Assembly: GCA_946623485.1 (NCBI GenBank)
Contig: CAMORF010000123.1
Location: forward strand, 1 to 6,854
Source: an uncultured Clostridia bacterium
GTDB taxonomy: Bacteria > Bacillota > Clostridia > Lachnospirales > Lachnospiraceae
DNA length: 6,854 nucleotides
Direction of reading: 5' to 3'
Position numbers and translations under genes: made by a program. This document shows positions 1 to 6,715 of the stretch, one piece after another. Within the stretch, counting starts at the first letter, position 1. Each line of letters opens with the position of its first letter. The notes under the pieces were generated by a model. It saw only the letters and a program-made list of their open reading frames with translations. It had not been told where the DNA came from and ran no database searches.

Positions 1-1
1 G

Positions 2-724
2 GCTGTTCTCAACAGCCTCAGTGAGGGGGATGTCCTGTTTGTGGATGAGATCCACCGGTTAAACCGTCAGGTGGAGGAGGTCCTTTATCCGGCGATGGAG
101 GATTTTGCGATTGATATTATGATCGGAAAGGGCGCGGCCGCAAGGTCGATCCGGCTCGACCTGCCGCCCTTTACGCTGATCGGAGCGACAACGAGGGCCG
201 GGCTTTTGACCGCGCCGCTCAGAGACCGCTTTGGTGTCATTCATCATCTGGAGTACTACACGCCATCTGAGCTTGCCACCATCGTGACGCGATCCGCCAA
301 TGTCCTGGGAGTCTCGATTGATGAGAAGGGCGCGGATGAGATTGCCCGAAGGTCCAGAGGGACGCCGCGTCTGGCGAACCGGCTGCTCAAACGGTGCAGG
401 GACATTGCGCAGGTTATGTATGATGGTGAGATCACCGGAGCGGTTGCGGCGAAGGCATTGGATTTTCTCGATGTGGACCGGATGGGGCTGGATCATCTTG
501 ACCGGCTGATCCTGACAACCATGATGGAGAAGTTCGCCGGCGGGCCGGTGGGGCTGAGCAACCTGGCCGCTGCGATCGGGGAGGATGCCGGAACCCTGGA
601 GGATGTTTATGAGCCTTATCTCATTAAAAACGGCTTTTTGATGCGAACGCCTTCCGGACGGGTGGTTACGGATCTGGCATATACACATCTTGGTCTGCCG
701 GTACCGGTTTCGGAAGAGAATTGA
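2..724 (+). CDS. ruvB: RuvB, Holliday junction branch-migration ATPase (5' truncated)
   Basis: Motor of the RuvAB complex: an AAA+ hexameric ring that pumps DNA through RuvA-bound Holliday junctions during recombinational repair, in the cytoplasm. About 240 C-terminal residues are visible; the family is usually about 330-350, so the Walker A part lies left of the window. The reading frame is open from base 2 and begins just before Walker B (LFVDEIHRL; the GTG at 41 encodes its Val and is not a start). Then come the sensor 1 / arginine-finger stretch [18 protein letters not shown] (about 182-235), the sensor 2 motif [13 protein letters not shown] (about 356-394), and the C-terminal winged-helix DNA-binding domain ([12 protein letters not shown], then [17 protein letters not shown]) running almost to the TGA at 722-724. 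No frameshift or missing motif is seen. RuvA and RuvC commonly lie upstream in this group but are outside the window. Identification is very secure; only the missing 5' part limits it. Confidence 0.97.
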   Translation, partial: AVLNSLSEGDVLFVDEIHRLNRQVEEVLYPAMEDFAIDIMIGKGAAARSIRLDLPPFTLIGATTRAGLLTAPLRDRFGVIHHLEYYTPSELATIVTRSANVLGVSIDEKGADEIARRSRGTPRLANRLLKRCRDIAQVMYDGEITGAVAAKALDFLDVDRMGLDHLDRLILTTMMEKFAGGPVGLSNLAAAIGEDAGTLEDVYEPYLIKNGFLMRTPSGRVVTDLAYTHLGLPVPVSEEN

Positions 725-751
725 TATTACATCATTGTTTTCACGGTCTAA

Positions 752-830
752 CTATGTGATTGATTTTTGAGCTGTGCTATCGGATGAAAAGACAAGCAAG
801 ATGTACAAGTTATTTTGTAACAGATCCTAA
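752..830. repeat. Solo right arm of a palindromic repeat element (copy 1)
   Basis: Bases 752-806 are identical over 55 bases to 6800-6854 at the right window edge, in the same orientation. Bases 807-830 continue into the probable end of the element: their reverse complement matches the start of copy 2 (6716-6739) at 22 of 24 positions, sharing CTGTTACAAAATAA and a terminal TTAGG. This copy therefore carries the right arm and right terminus. The sequence before 752 (725-751) does not resemble the left arm in copy 2, so the copy is a half element that cannot form the full hairpin. It sits between ruvB and zapA, ends about 60 bases before the zapA start, and contains no convincing open reading frame. 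Whether it is a degraded miniature inverted-repeat (MITE-like) element or another kind of family is inference. Confidence 0.85.
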
Positions 831-878
831 GCAGATCTTGAGGGGAGAATGGACTGTGAATTGCAGCCTTACATGATT

Positions 879-883
879 AGGGG
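879..883 (+). promoter_or_regulatory. Ribosome binding site of zapA
   Basis: AGGGG lies 6 bases before the ATG at 890. It supports that start over any upstream alternative, and the protein then begins directly at the conserved ZapA N-terminal strand. Confidence 0.75.
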
Positions 884-889
884 TATCAG

Positions 890-1345
890 ATGGAAAAAAA
901 GAATGTCACAGAAGTAGTGATCGGCGGCAAGATCTATAAGCTGGGCGGATATGAGAGCGAGGATTACCTGCATCAGGTGGCATCCTATCTGAATAACCGG
1001 ATCACAGAACTGAAATCTCTGGACGGTTATCATCGTCTGCCGACCGCGCAGAAAAGCCTGATGCTGGATCTGAACACGGCAGATGATTATTTTAAGGCGA
1101 AACGGCAGGTGGAGAAGCTGGAAGCAGACCTGTCGGATAAGGACAGAGAGCTGTATGAGATCCGGCATGAACTTGTTTCTGCCCAGGTGAAGCTGGAAGA
1201 AAATCAGAAACTGATTACTTCTCTGAGAGAGGAAGCTGACGATTATCTGAAGCGGATTGCTCTCCTCGAAGCAAGAGTCAGCCATCAGGACGATCAGGAC
1301 AAGAACCCTGAGAAGGAGACGGCTGGCCGGAAGGAAAAACGATGA
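890..1345 (+). CDS. zapA: ZapA-family cell division protein with extended coiled coil
   Basis: ZapA binds FtsZ in the cytoplasm and crosslinks protofilaments, stabilising the Z ring. The 151-residue product has the family's N-terminal globular domain at about residues 5-68 (VVIGGKIYKLGGYESEDYL, then HRLPTAQKSLMLDLNTADDY), followed by a long heptad-like, charge-rich helix at about 66-130, the expected dimer/tetramer coiled coil. The last 20 or so residues are a polar, Lys/Glu/Asp-rich tail. Bacillus-type ZapA is about 85 residues, so the C-terminal half here is clearly longer; longer versions are usual in Clostridia. The stop codon overlaps the start of the next gene (ATGA, 1342-1345), pointing to translational coupling. 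It is the first gene of the four-gene block and the best evidence that the block is linked to division. The family call is strong; direct FtsZ binding by this protein is inferred. Confidence 0.9.
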   Translation: MEKKNVTEVVIGGKIYKLGGYESEDYLHQVASYLNNRITELKSLDGYHRLPTAQKSLMLDLNTADDYFKAKRQVEKLEADLSDKDRELYEIRHELVSAQVKLEENQKLITSLREEADDYLKRIALLEARVSHQDDQDKNPEKETAGRKEKR

Positions 1346-3603
1346 GCGCGCAGGACCCCGGAAGGGTGGAACTGCTTGCTCCTGGCGGCAGCATGGAAGG
1401 AATCCGGGCGGCAGTGAATGCCGGGGCGGATGCGGTTTATGCCGGCGGCAGGCTTTTTGGCGCACGCGCATATGCCCGAAACCCGGAAACAGAGGAACTG
1501 CTGGAAGCAATCGATTATTGCCATCTTCACGGTGTGAAACTGTATCTCACCGTGAATACGCTCCTGAAAGAAGATGAATTGTCCTTGCGGCTGCCGGAGT
1601 ACCTTGCACCGATCTATGAGCATGGCGTGGATGCTGTGCTTGTGCAGGACTTCGGTGTCTTTCGTTTTCTGAGAAAGGCTTTTCCCGGACTGCCGCTGCA
1701 TGCATCCACCCAGATGACCGTTACAGGCGTGGATGGTGTTTTGCTGCTGCAGGAAATGGGGGCACAGCGCATTGTCCTGTCCCGGGAGCTTTCCCTGGAC
1801 GAGATCCGCAGGATCCATGCGCGGTGCGGCGTGGAGCTGGAAACCTTCGTACATGGAGCGCTGTGCTATTGCTATTCCGGAAAATGCCTGATGAGCAGCA
1901 TGATCGGAGGAAGGAGCGGGAACCGTGGACGCTGTGCGCAGCCTTGCCGCCTTCCTTATGACCTGTATTTTGCAGGGAAAGATGCGAAGAAGAGAAGGGA
2001 GATGAACCGGGCCGGCGAGCAGTATCTGCTCAGCCCGAAGGACATCTGTACCCTTCGTCTGATTCCTGACCTGGTGGATGCCGGGATCACTTCTCTGAAA
2101 ATCGAGGGAAGGATGAAGAGTGCTGAGTATGCTGCGGGTGTGACGGCGATGTACCGCAGGTATCTCGATCTGTACCAGGAGAAAGGAAGAGAAGGGTACC
2201 GGGTCGCGGCAGGGGATGAAGCACTTCTGTCCGAATTGTTTTCCCGCGGAGCGTTCTCCGAGGGGTATTACAGGATGCGCAATGGCAGGCAGATGATGAC
2301 TTTGCGGGAAAGACAATCCCCGAAGGGGGAGGCCCTGCGGCATCTCCAGGATACTTCTTCCGGGATCCGGGAGAAGTATGTGACGGCTGAAAAAAAGATT
2401 TCCCTTGATGCCGCGATCCGGGTTCATGCAGGTGAGAAGGCGCGGATGACAGTCTGTGACCTTACCGGACGAAGCTGCACGGTGGAAGGTTTTCTGCCTG
2501 GTCCGGCCACAAGCCGTCCGGCAGATGAGGAGATGGTCCGCAGGCAGATCGGAAAGACCGGGAATACGCAGTTTCAGTTCCGGTCTGTATCGATTGATCT
2601 GGAGGATGGATTATTTGTCCAGATCCGGGACCTGAATGAGCTTCGCAGGAGTGCGCTGGAAGGATACCGGGACAAACTGCTTGCGCCATACCGGAGACGG
2701 GGAAGTGATATGCTGCCGGAAGCTGCGGAGCCATCTGTGGCTCTATCTGCGGCACCATCTGCGGACAAAGCTGCGGATACAGTTGGAACCCCGGGAGCTG
2801 TACATCCCTCTGTCACGGCCTCTGTCTGGACCCGGGAACAGTTAGAGGCTGTATTGTCGTCAGGAGAGATTGGCGGGGTATACCTGGACCTGTCTGTCTG
2901 TACCCTGGAAAATGTCCGGCTCGTCCGGCGAAGCGGGAAAAAGGTTTATGTGATGCTTCCTCAGATCTGGCGGGAGGATACTGCTCGCATCGCCGGTCAC
3001 ATCATTGCACAGGGCTTTGGCATAGGTTCCGATGGTGACGGGGATTCTCCTGACGGGATCCTTGCCGGAAGCGCTGACCAGTTGTATGCCATAAAGAAAG
3101 CAGGCTTTTATCATGCCGGCAGCGGATTTGAGGTGATTGCGGATGCCTCGTTATATACCTGGAACCGGGAAGCCAGGCGGATGCTTTCCACGCTCGGGGT
3201 GACGATGGATACGCTTCCTTTTGAGCTGAGTGAAAAAGAACTCAGGCGCCGGGGCTGCGCAGGCAGCGAATGTGTCGTCTATGGCTATCAGACCCTGATG
3301 ACGTCTGCCCAGTGCCTGGTGAAGACAACGACAGGCTGCCGGAAGGAGGCGGGAATCCAATTTCTGAAGGACCGGAAAGGGATCGTGTTTCCGGTGCGCA
3401 ATGACTGTCTGGTGTGCACCAATACCATTCTGAACAGCGTTCCGCTGGATCTGGTATCGCTGTCTGACAGGGTGAGGGCACTGGGCTGCGCCTCCATCCG
3501 TTATCAGTTTACCATTGAAGATGGGAATGAGACCCGGCGGATCCTGGCCGGCGAATTCCCTGCGGCGGTGACAAGGGGGCATTTCAGGAAAGGAGTGGAG
3601 TAA
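1342..3603 (+). CDS. U32 peptidase-family protein, probable RlhA-like RNA hydroxylation enzyme
   Basis: 753 residues. The N-terminal U32 domain (about 8-325) opens with ELLAPGGSMEGIRAAVNAGA and carries the U32 signature ETFVHGALCYCYSGKC with MSS after it. Cys175, Cys182, Cys198 and Cys202 (C-x6-C-x15-C-x3-C, with an extra Cys177) fit the Fe-S ligand pattern known in this family. A conserved SPKDICTL...DAGITSLKIEGRMKS stretch follows (about 231-260). Residues about 350-455 correspond to the DUF3656 part, then a low-complexity linker (457-495) and a C-terminal domain with more cysteines and a DRKG..FPV motif (677-685). Long members with this layout include E. coli RlhA, needed for 5-hydroxycytidine in 23S rRNA; shorter TrhP proteins act on tRNA wobble uridine. 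The family was first named as collagenase-type peptidases, and databases often keep that name. RNA hydroxylation is my preferred role but is inferred by family. The start has AGGA at 1332-1335, 6 bases upstream, and overlaps the zapA stop by 4 bases. Confidence 0.88.
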   Translation: MSAQDPGRVELLAPGGSMEGIRAAVNAGADAVYAGGRLFGARAYARNPETEELLEAIDYCHLHGVKLYLTVNTLLKEDELSLRLPEYLAPIYEHGVDAVLVQDFGVFRFLRKAFPGLPLHASTQMTVTGVDGVLLLQEMGAQRIVLSRELSLDEIRRIHARCGVELETFVHGALCYCYSGKCLMSSMIGGRSGNRGRCAQPCRLPYDLYFAGKDAKKRREMNRAGEQYLLSPKDICTLRLIPDLVDAGITSLKIEGRMKSAEYAAGVTAMYRRYLDLYQEKGREGYRVAAGDEALLSELFSRGAFSEGYYRMRNGRQMMTLRERQSPKGEALRHLQDTSSGIREKYVTAEKKISLDAAIRVHAGEKARMTVCDLTGRSCTVEGFLPGPATSRPADEEMVRRQIGKTGNTQFQFRSVSIDLEDGLFVQIRDLNELRRSALEGYRDKLLAPYRRRGSDMLPEAAEPSVALSAAPSADKAADTVGTPGAVHPSVTASVWTREQLEAVLSSGEIGGVYLDLSVCTLENVRLVRRSGKKVYVMLPQIWREDTARIAGHIIAQGFGIGSDGDGDSPDGILAGSADQLYAIKKAGFYHAGSGFEVIADASLYTWNREARRMLSTLGVTMDTLPFELSEKELRRRGCAGSECVVYGYQTLMTSAQCLVKTTTGCRKEAGIQFLKDRKGIVFPVRNDCLVCTNTILNSVPLDLVSLSDRVRALGCASIRYQFTIEDGNETRRILAGEFPAAVTRGHFRKGVE
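2719..2778 (+). repeat. 12-base tandem repeat, five units, inside the U32 gene
   Basis: Five in-frame degenerate units of 12 bases encode EAAE, PSVA, LSAA, PSAD and KAAD (residues 460-479). The clearest units are CCATCTGTGGCT, CTATCTGCGGCA and CCATCTGCGGAC, sharing a core (T)CTGCGG. The repeat lies in the Ala/Pro/Ser-rich linker between the DUF3656 region and the C-terminal domain, where length changes in multiples of four residues should be tolerated. Confidence 0.8.
3590..3595 (+). promoter_or_regulatory. Ribosome binding site of the SEDS gene
   Basis: AAGGAG lies 7 bases before the ATG at 3603, inside the last codons of the U32 gene. It fixes the start at TAATG, where the U32 stop and the new start share one base; this arrangement favours coupled re-initiation. 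Confidence 0.85.
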
Positions 3604-5210
3604 TGAATCTGACGAATCTTCCGGATATTGCCGTTAGAGTCTGTCATTATGCGATTCTCGTCCTGATGGTCTTATACACGGTCCAAAGCATCACAGTGTT
3701 TTCCCGGCGCCAGGCCAGGGAGATGGACAGGATCTTCCTGCGCCAGAACCTGGAGATGTTCCTGATTCATTTTCTGGGGTTCCTTACCCTGTTCCTGAAT
3801 TCCCTGCAATTCGACCTGATCATGTTTTACGCGGCACAGGTGCTGTACCTGATGTTTACGCTGCTTTTATTCCGTAACCTTTACCCGCGCGCTTCCAGGA
3901 GCCTGATCAACAATATGTGCATGCTCCTTGCTGTCGGGTTTATTATGGTGACAAGGTTCTCAACGGACCAGTCTCTGAAACAGTTTGAGATTGCGGCGGC
4001 AGGAACAGCGCTTGCGCTGCTTGTCCCCCTGGTTGTGAGCAAACTTCTGGTACTGACACGGATGACCTGGGGATATGTGCTGGTAGGAATCGGCCTTCTG
4101 GGTCTTGTCATGATTGCGGCGCGTTCCACGAATGGCGCGAAGCTTGCGATTTCCGTGGGGGGATTCTCCCTCCAGCCATCGGAGTTTGTTAAGATTATCT
4201 TTGTGTTTGCGGTTGCGGGACTATTGAGCACAGAGCACAGCTTCCGGAGAGTTGTGCTTGCTACCATCCTTGCGGCGGCGCATGTCCTCATCCTCGTGAT
4301 TTCAACGGACCTGGGATCTGCCTTGATCTTCTTCCTGACCTATCTGATCATGCTGTTCGCGGCGACGAGGAATCCATTCCTGACGTTAATCGGGCTGATT
4401 GCGTTCTGCATCGCGGCGGTGGCGGCGTATTTCCTGTTTTCCCATGTGAGGATCAGGGTTCAGATCTGGCTGGATCCGTTCCAGGATTATTCCGGGACAG
4501 GGTATCAGATCTGCCAGTCTTTGTTTGCGATTGCCGCCGGGGGCTGGTTTGGCACGGGGCTGTGCAAAGGAAGCCCCGGCGCGATCCCTTATGTGTCACA
4601 GGATTTTATGTTCAGCGCCATCCTGGAGGAGCTGGGGGCGGTTTTCGGAATCTGCCTTATCCTGATCTGCATGTCGGTGTTTCTCATGTTTGTTAATATC
4701 GCGATGAAGCTGAGCAACCGGTTTTACCGGCTGGCCGCGCTGGGACTTGGGACGACCTATGCAACGCAGGTCTTTCTGACGATCGGAGGCGGGACGAAGC
4801 TGATCCCGATGACAGGCGTGACGCTTCCTCTGGTCAGCTATGGAGGAAGCTCTGTCCTCAGCACGATCCTGATGTTCGCGATCGTCCAGGGGCTGTACAT
4901 GCTCAGAGGAGATGAGGTGCGCCAGAGTTTTTATGATCCGGAAAGAGAGGCGCAGATCTTGAGCCGGCATCAGGATGTACCAGGAACCCGCAGCCGGGGC
5001 GAAGGCACCAAAATGCCGGGCCGGCAGCCGGATCCGGGAAGCGTGGAGGCCAGGCCGGAGGGAAAGCAGGGGCGGCTTCGCAGGGCGGCTGGCATTCCTG
5101 CGGGGGAAACAGAAAACAGAGCCATGCAGGAAACAAGAATCTGGAGGCAGGGCAATGAGACGGGATCCATTGGCAGACGAGCAGGAAAGCGTAAGAGTAC
5201 GCAGGATTGA
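3603..5210 (+). CDS. FtsW/RodA-family (SEDS) peptidoglycan glycosyltransferase
   Basis: Membrane enzyme that polymerises lipid II into glycan strands, working with a class B PBP, here the next gene. 535 residues. The core runs from about 103 to 435 with family landmarks: GFIMVTRFS (112-120), GAKLAISVGGFSLQPSEFVK (178-197), STDLGSA (234-240), the long extracellular loop with WLDPFQDYSGTGYQ (289-302), SQDFMFSAILEELG (332-345) and LPLVSYGGSSVLST (408-421). By homology Asp334 in the SQDF motif is the catalytic Asp of SEDS polymerases (usually T-D-F). Three extra hydrophobic segments (about 13-33, 51-69, 72-90) precede the usual ten; positive charges at 35-47 and 91-99 put those loops inside and the N terminus outside. 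A polar Arg/Gly-rich tail (about 436-535) overlaps the PBP gene by 56 bases. FtsW versus RodA cannot be decided by sequence; the zapA neighbour slightly favours division. Confidence 0.93.
   Translation: MNLTNLPDIAVRVCHYAILVLMVLYTVQSITVFSRRQAREMDRIFLRQNLEMFLIHFLGFLTLFLNSLQFDLIMFYAAQVLYLMFTLLLFRNLYPRASRSLINNMCMLLAVGFIMVTRFSTDQSLKQFEIAAAGTALALLVPLVVSKLLVLTRMTWGYVLVGIGLLGLVMIAARSTNGAKLAISVGGFSLQPSEFVKIIFVFAVAGLLSTEHSFRRVVLATILAAAHVLILVISTDLGSALIFFLTYLIMLFAATRNPFLTLIGLIAFCIAAVAAYFLFSHVRIRVQIWLDPFQDYSGTGYQICQSLFAIAAGGWFGTGLCKGSPGAIPYVSQDFMFSAILEELGAVFGICLILICMSVFLMFVNIAMKLSNRFYRLAALGLGTTYATQVFLTIGGGTKLIPMTGVTLPLVSYGGSSVLSTILMFAIVQGLYMLRGDEVRQSFYDPEREAQILSRHQDVPGTRSRGEGTKMPGRQPDPGSVEARPEGKQGRLRRAAGIPAGETENRAMQETRIWRQGNETGSIGRRAGKRKSTQD
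5143..5147 (+). promoter_or_regulatory. Ribosome binding site that decides the PBP start
   Basis: GGAGG lies 7 bases before the ATG at 5155. The frame is open further upstream, to an ATG at 4975, but nothing like this site precedes that codon, and the added 60 residues are Arg/Gly-rich and unlike any PBP N terminus. The site lies inside the coding region of the SEDS tail. Confidence 0.85.
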
Positions 5211-6654
5211 TCTGAATCCTCAGAAGGAAGGGGCTCCTGCCGGGAGAAAGCATAACCTGGAGCTTTCGATCGCGGCGTGGGTTTTCGTAGTGTTTTTTGC
5301 GCTATTGATCGGCAGGGTTGTGTTTATCAATGTCTTCGAAGCGGAAGATCTTCGGAATCATATCAATAATACGAAGGCCGATTCCAATACGGATAATGTG
5401 ATCCGGGGGGACATCCGCACGCTGGACGGCACAGTGCTTGCGACGACGCTGGTCGATGAAAATGGAAACCAGACACGTTCTTATCCGTATGACAATATCT
5501 TTGCCCACGTAGTGGGGTATGCGTCGAACGGAAAGGCCGGGCTTGAAGCAGAGGAAAACTATGAGCTTCTGAGTTCCCATTCGAGTCTTCTGCAGCAGAT
5601 TCGCGCGCAGGAGAGCGGGGAGAAGGTGACGGGAGACAGGGTTGTTGTTACCCTGAATGAGAGGCTTCAGGAGACGGCTTATTACGCACTCGGCTCCTAC
5701 AGCGGGGCGGTTGTCGTGATGGAGCCGGATTCGGGAAAGATCCTGGCAATGGTCAGTAAGCCTGATTTTAATCCGAATACCATCGGGATGGACTGGGAGA
5801 ACCTGATCTCGGATGCTTCCTCCAGCGTTCTTCTCAACCGTGCCACGCAAGGGCTTTATCCGCCGGGGTCCACATTTAAGATGCTGACAACGCTTGCTTA
5901 TCTCAGGGCGCATCCGTCGGATTACCGGGATTTCCTCTGGAACTGCGAAGGCGCTCTGACCCGGGAAGATGTCAGGATTACCTGTTACGGCGACCAGGTG
6001 CATGGGCAGGAGGACCTGGGGAGTGCATTTGCCAATTCCTGCAACACTGCCTTTGCGCAGATCGGACTGGAGGTGGATAATCGAGCGTTCCGAAAGATTG
6101 CGGAGGACTTTTTATTTAACCGCCCGCTGCCGACAGGCATGCAGCATTCCCAGAGCGTATTCAGCCTTGAGAAGGATTCCTCCCTGGGAGAGCAGATGAC
6201 TACGGCAATCGGACAGGGGGATACGCTTGTAACGCCTCTGCATATGGCACTCATTACCTCTGCGATCGCGAATGGCGGGATTATGATGCGGCCTTATTAT
6301 GTGGATCATATTGAGTCCGCCGACGGCACCGTGGGGAAGAAGTATGATCCGGAGATCTACAAGAAGATTCTCACGCCGGATGAGGCAGGGGTACTTGTGG
6401 AATACATGACAAAAACTGCCGAGAGCGGTACGGCTGCGGCGCTTTCCGGAAATGGCTACACGGTCGCCGGAAAAACAGGTTCTGCTGAATATGAGAAGGA
6501 TGGAGTGACCGGAACCCATTCCTGGTTCTGCGGCTTTGCCCAGACCTCTGAACCTCATATCGCTGTCGCGGTGATTGCTGAGGATGGCGGGACCGGGTCC
6601 GCAACCGCAGTCCCGATTGCCAAACAGATCCTGGATACGTTTTTCTATGGATGA
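5155..6654 (+). CDS. Class B penicillin-binding protein (PBP2/FtsI/PbpA-type transpeptidase)
   Basis: Crosslinks peptidoglycan outside the membrane and is the expected partner of the SEDS polymerase encoded just upstream. With the start at 5155 it has 499 residues: a basic cytoplasmic tail (1-37), one membrane anchor (about 38-59), a short pedestal region with the class B landmark RGDIRTLDGTVLA (84-96) and YPYDNIFAHVVGY (110-122), and a transpeptidase domain from about 163. All three catalytic motifs are present: Ser239-Thr-Phe-Lys242 (after YPPG), Ser295-Cys-Asn297, and Lys440-Thr-Gly442. It is compact for a class B PBP (often 550-750 residues) and resembles the short PbpA-like group; no PASTA domains follow. 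The gene starts 56 bases inside the SEDS frame. A longer reading from 4975 is possible in principle but poorly supported. The choice of PBP2, FtsI or PbpA is uncertain; the class is not. Confidence 0.93.
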   Translation: MRRDPLADEQESVRVRRIDLNPQKEGAPAGRKHNLELSIAAWVFVVFFALLIGRVVFINVFEAEDLRNHINNTKADSNTDNVIRGDIRTLDGTVLATTLVDENGNQTRSYPYDNIFAHVVGYASNGKAGLEAEENYELLSSHSSLLQQIRAQESGEKVTGDRVVVTLNERLQETAYYALGSYSGAVVVMEPDSGKILAMVSKPDFNPNTIGMDWENLISDASSSVLLNRATQGLYPPGSTFKMLTTLAYLRAHPSDYRDFLWNCEGALTREDVRITCYGDQVHGQEDLGSAFANSCNTAFAQIGLEVDNRAFRKIAEDFLFNRPLPTGMQHSQSVFSLEKDSSLGEQMTTAIGQGDTLVTPLHMALITSAIANGGIMMRPYYVDHIESADGTVGKKYDPEIYKKILTPDEAGVLVEYMTKTAESGTAAALSGNGYTVAGKTGSAEYEKDGVTGTHSWFCGFAQTSEPHIAVAVIAEDGGTGSATAVPIAKQILDTFFYG

Positions 6655-6663
6655 TCCTCCTCA

Positions 6664-6702
6664 TGTACAGGAAACGCATTTAATCAATTCGTTTCCTATA
6701 CA
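6664..6702 (+). terminator. Hairpin downstream of the PBP gene, possible weak terminator
   Basis: AGGAAACG (6669-6676) pairs perfectly with CGTTTCCT (6690-6697) around a 13-base A+T-rich loop, and TGTA/TACA outside a single C/A mismatch extends the stem to 12 pairs. It begins 10 bases after the PBP stop. No T-run follows (TATACACTGGCG), so it is not a classic intrinsic terminator; it may instead protect or process the 3' end of the transcript. Confidence 0.4.
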
Positions 6703-6715
6703 CTGGCGAGAATCG

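Larger units (their letters stand above)
725..889. other. ruvB-zapA intergenic gap
   Basis: This is the only sizeable gap before the operon, and about half of it is the repeat arm at 752-830. I looked for a sigma-A type promoter for zapA and found no -35/-10 pair with good spacing. Candidates such as TTGTTT at 735-740 lack a matching -10, and a TTGCAG/TATCAG pair at about 861-889 would overlap the start codon. There is also no stem followed by a T-run to end ruvB transcription. Transcription may run through from ruvB, or the promoter may be non-canonical. The interval 831-878 shows nothing recognisable. Confidence 0.5.

Noticed and set aside
300..509. Second plus-strand frame inside ruvB (also 1257-1577, 2636-2845 and 5969-6199 inside other genes)
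   Set aside because: They overlap well-identified genes, lack ribosome binding sites and family motifs, and have skewed Arg/Trp-rich composition.
41..724. ruvB starting at the GTG at 41
   Set aside because: The frame is open to the left edge and the residues before 41 match RuvB up to Walker B; the GTG codes an internal Val, so the gene is truncated by the window rather than short.
752..830. Riboswitch or T-box leader for the operon
   Set aside because: The conserved portion also occurs after the PBP gene as part of a palindrome, so it is better explained as a dispersed repeat than as a leader.
725..889. Sigma-A promoter for zapA
   Set aside because: No hexamer pair with 16-18 base spacing and reasonable match was found; single hexamers occur by chance in this A+T-rich gap.
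1294..2427. Large minus-strand open frame of 377 codons opposite the U32 gene
   Set aside because: It lies opposite a gene with clear conserved motifs, shows no recognisable domain, and fits the mirror-frame effect of G+C-rich coding sequence. The same applies to the other minus-strand frames, such as 59-688, 3881-4291, 5302-6003 and 6112-6558.
4975..5154. N-terminal 60-residue extension of the PBP
   Set aside because: It lacks a ribosome binding site, is low-complexity Arg/Gly-rich, lies wholly inside the SEDS frame, and a better start with GGAGG exists at 5155.
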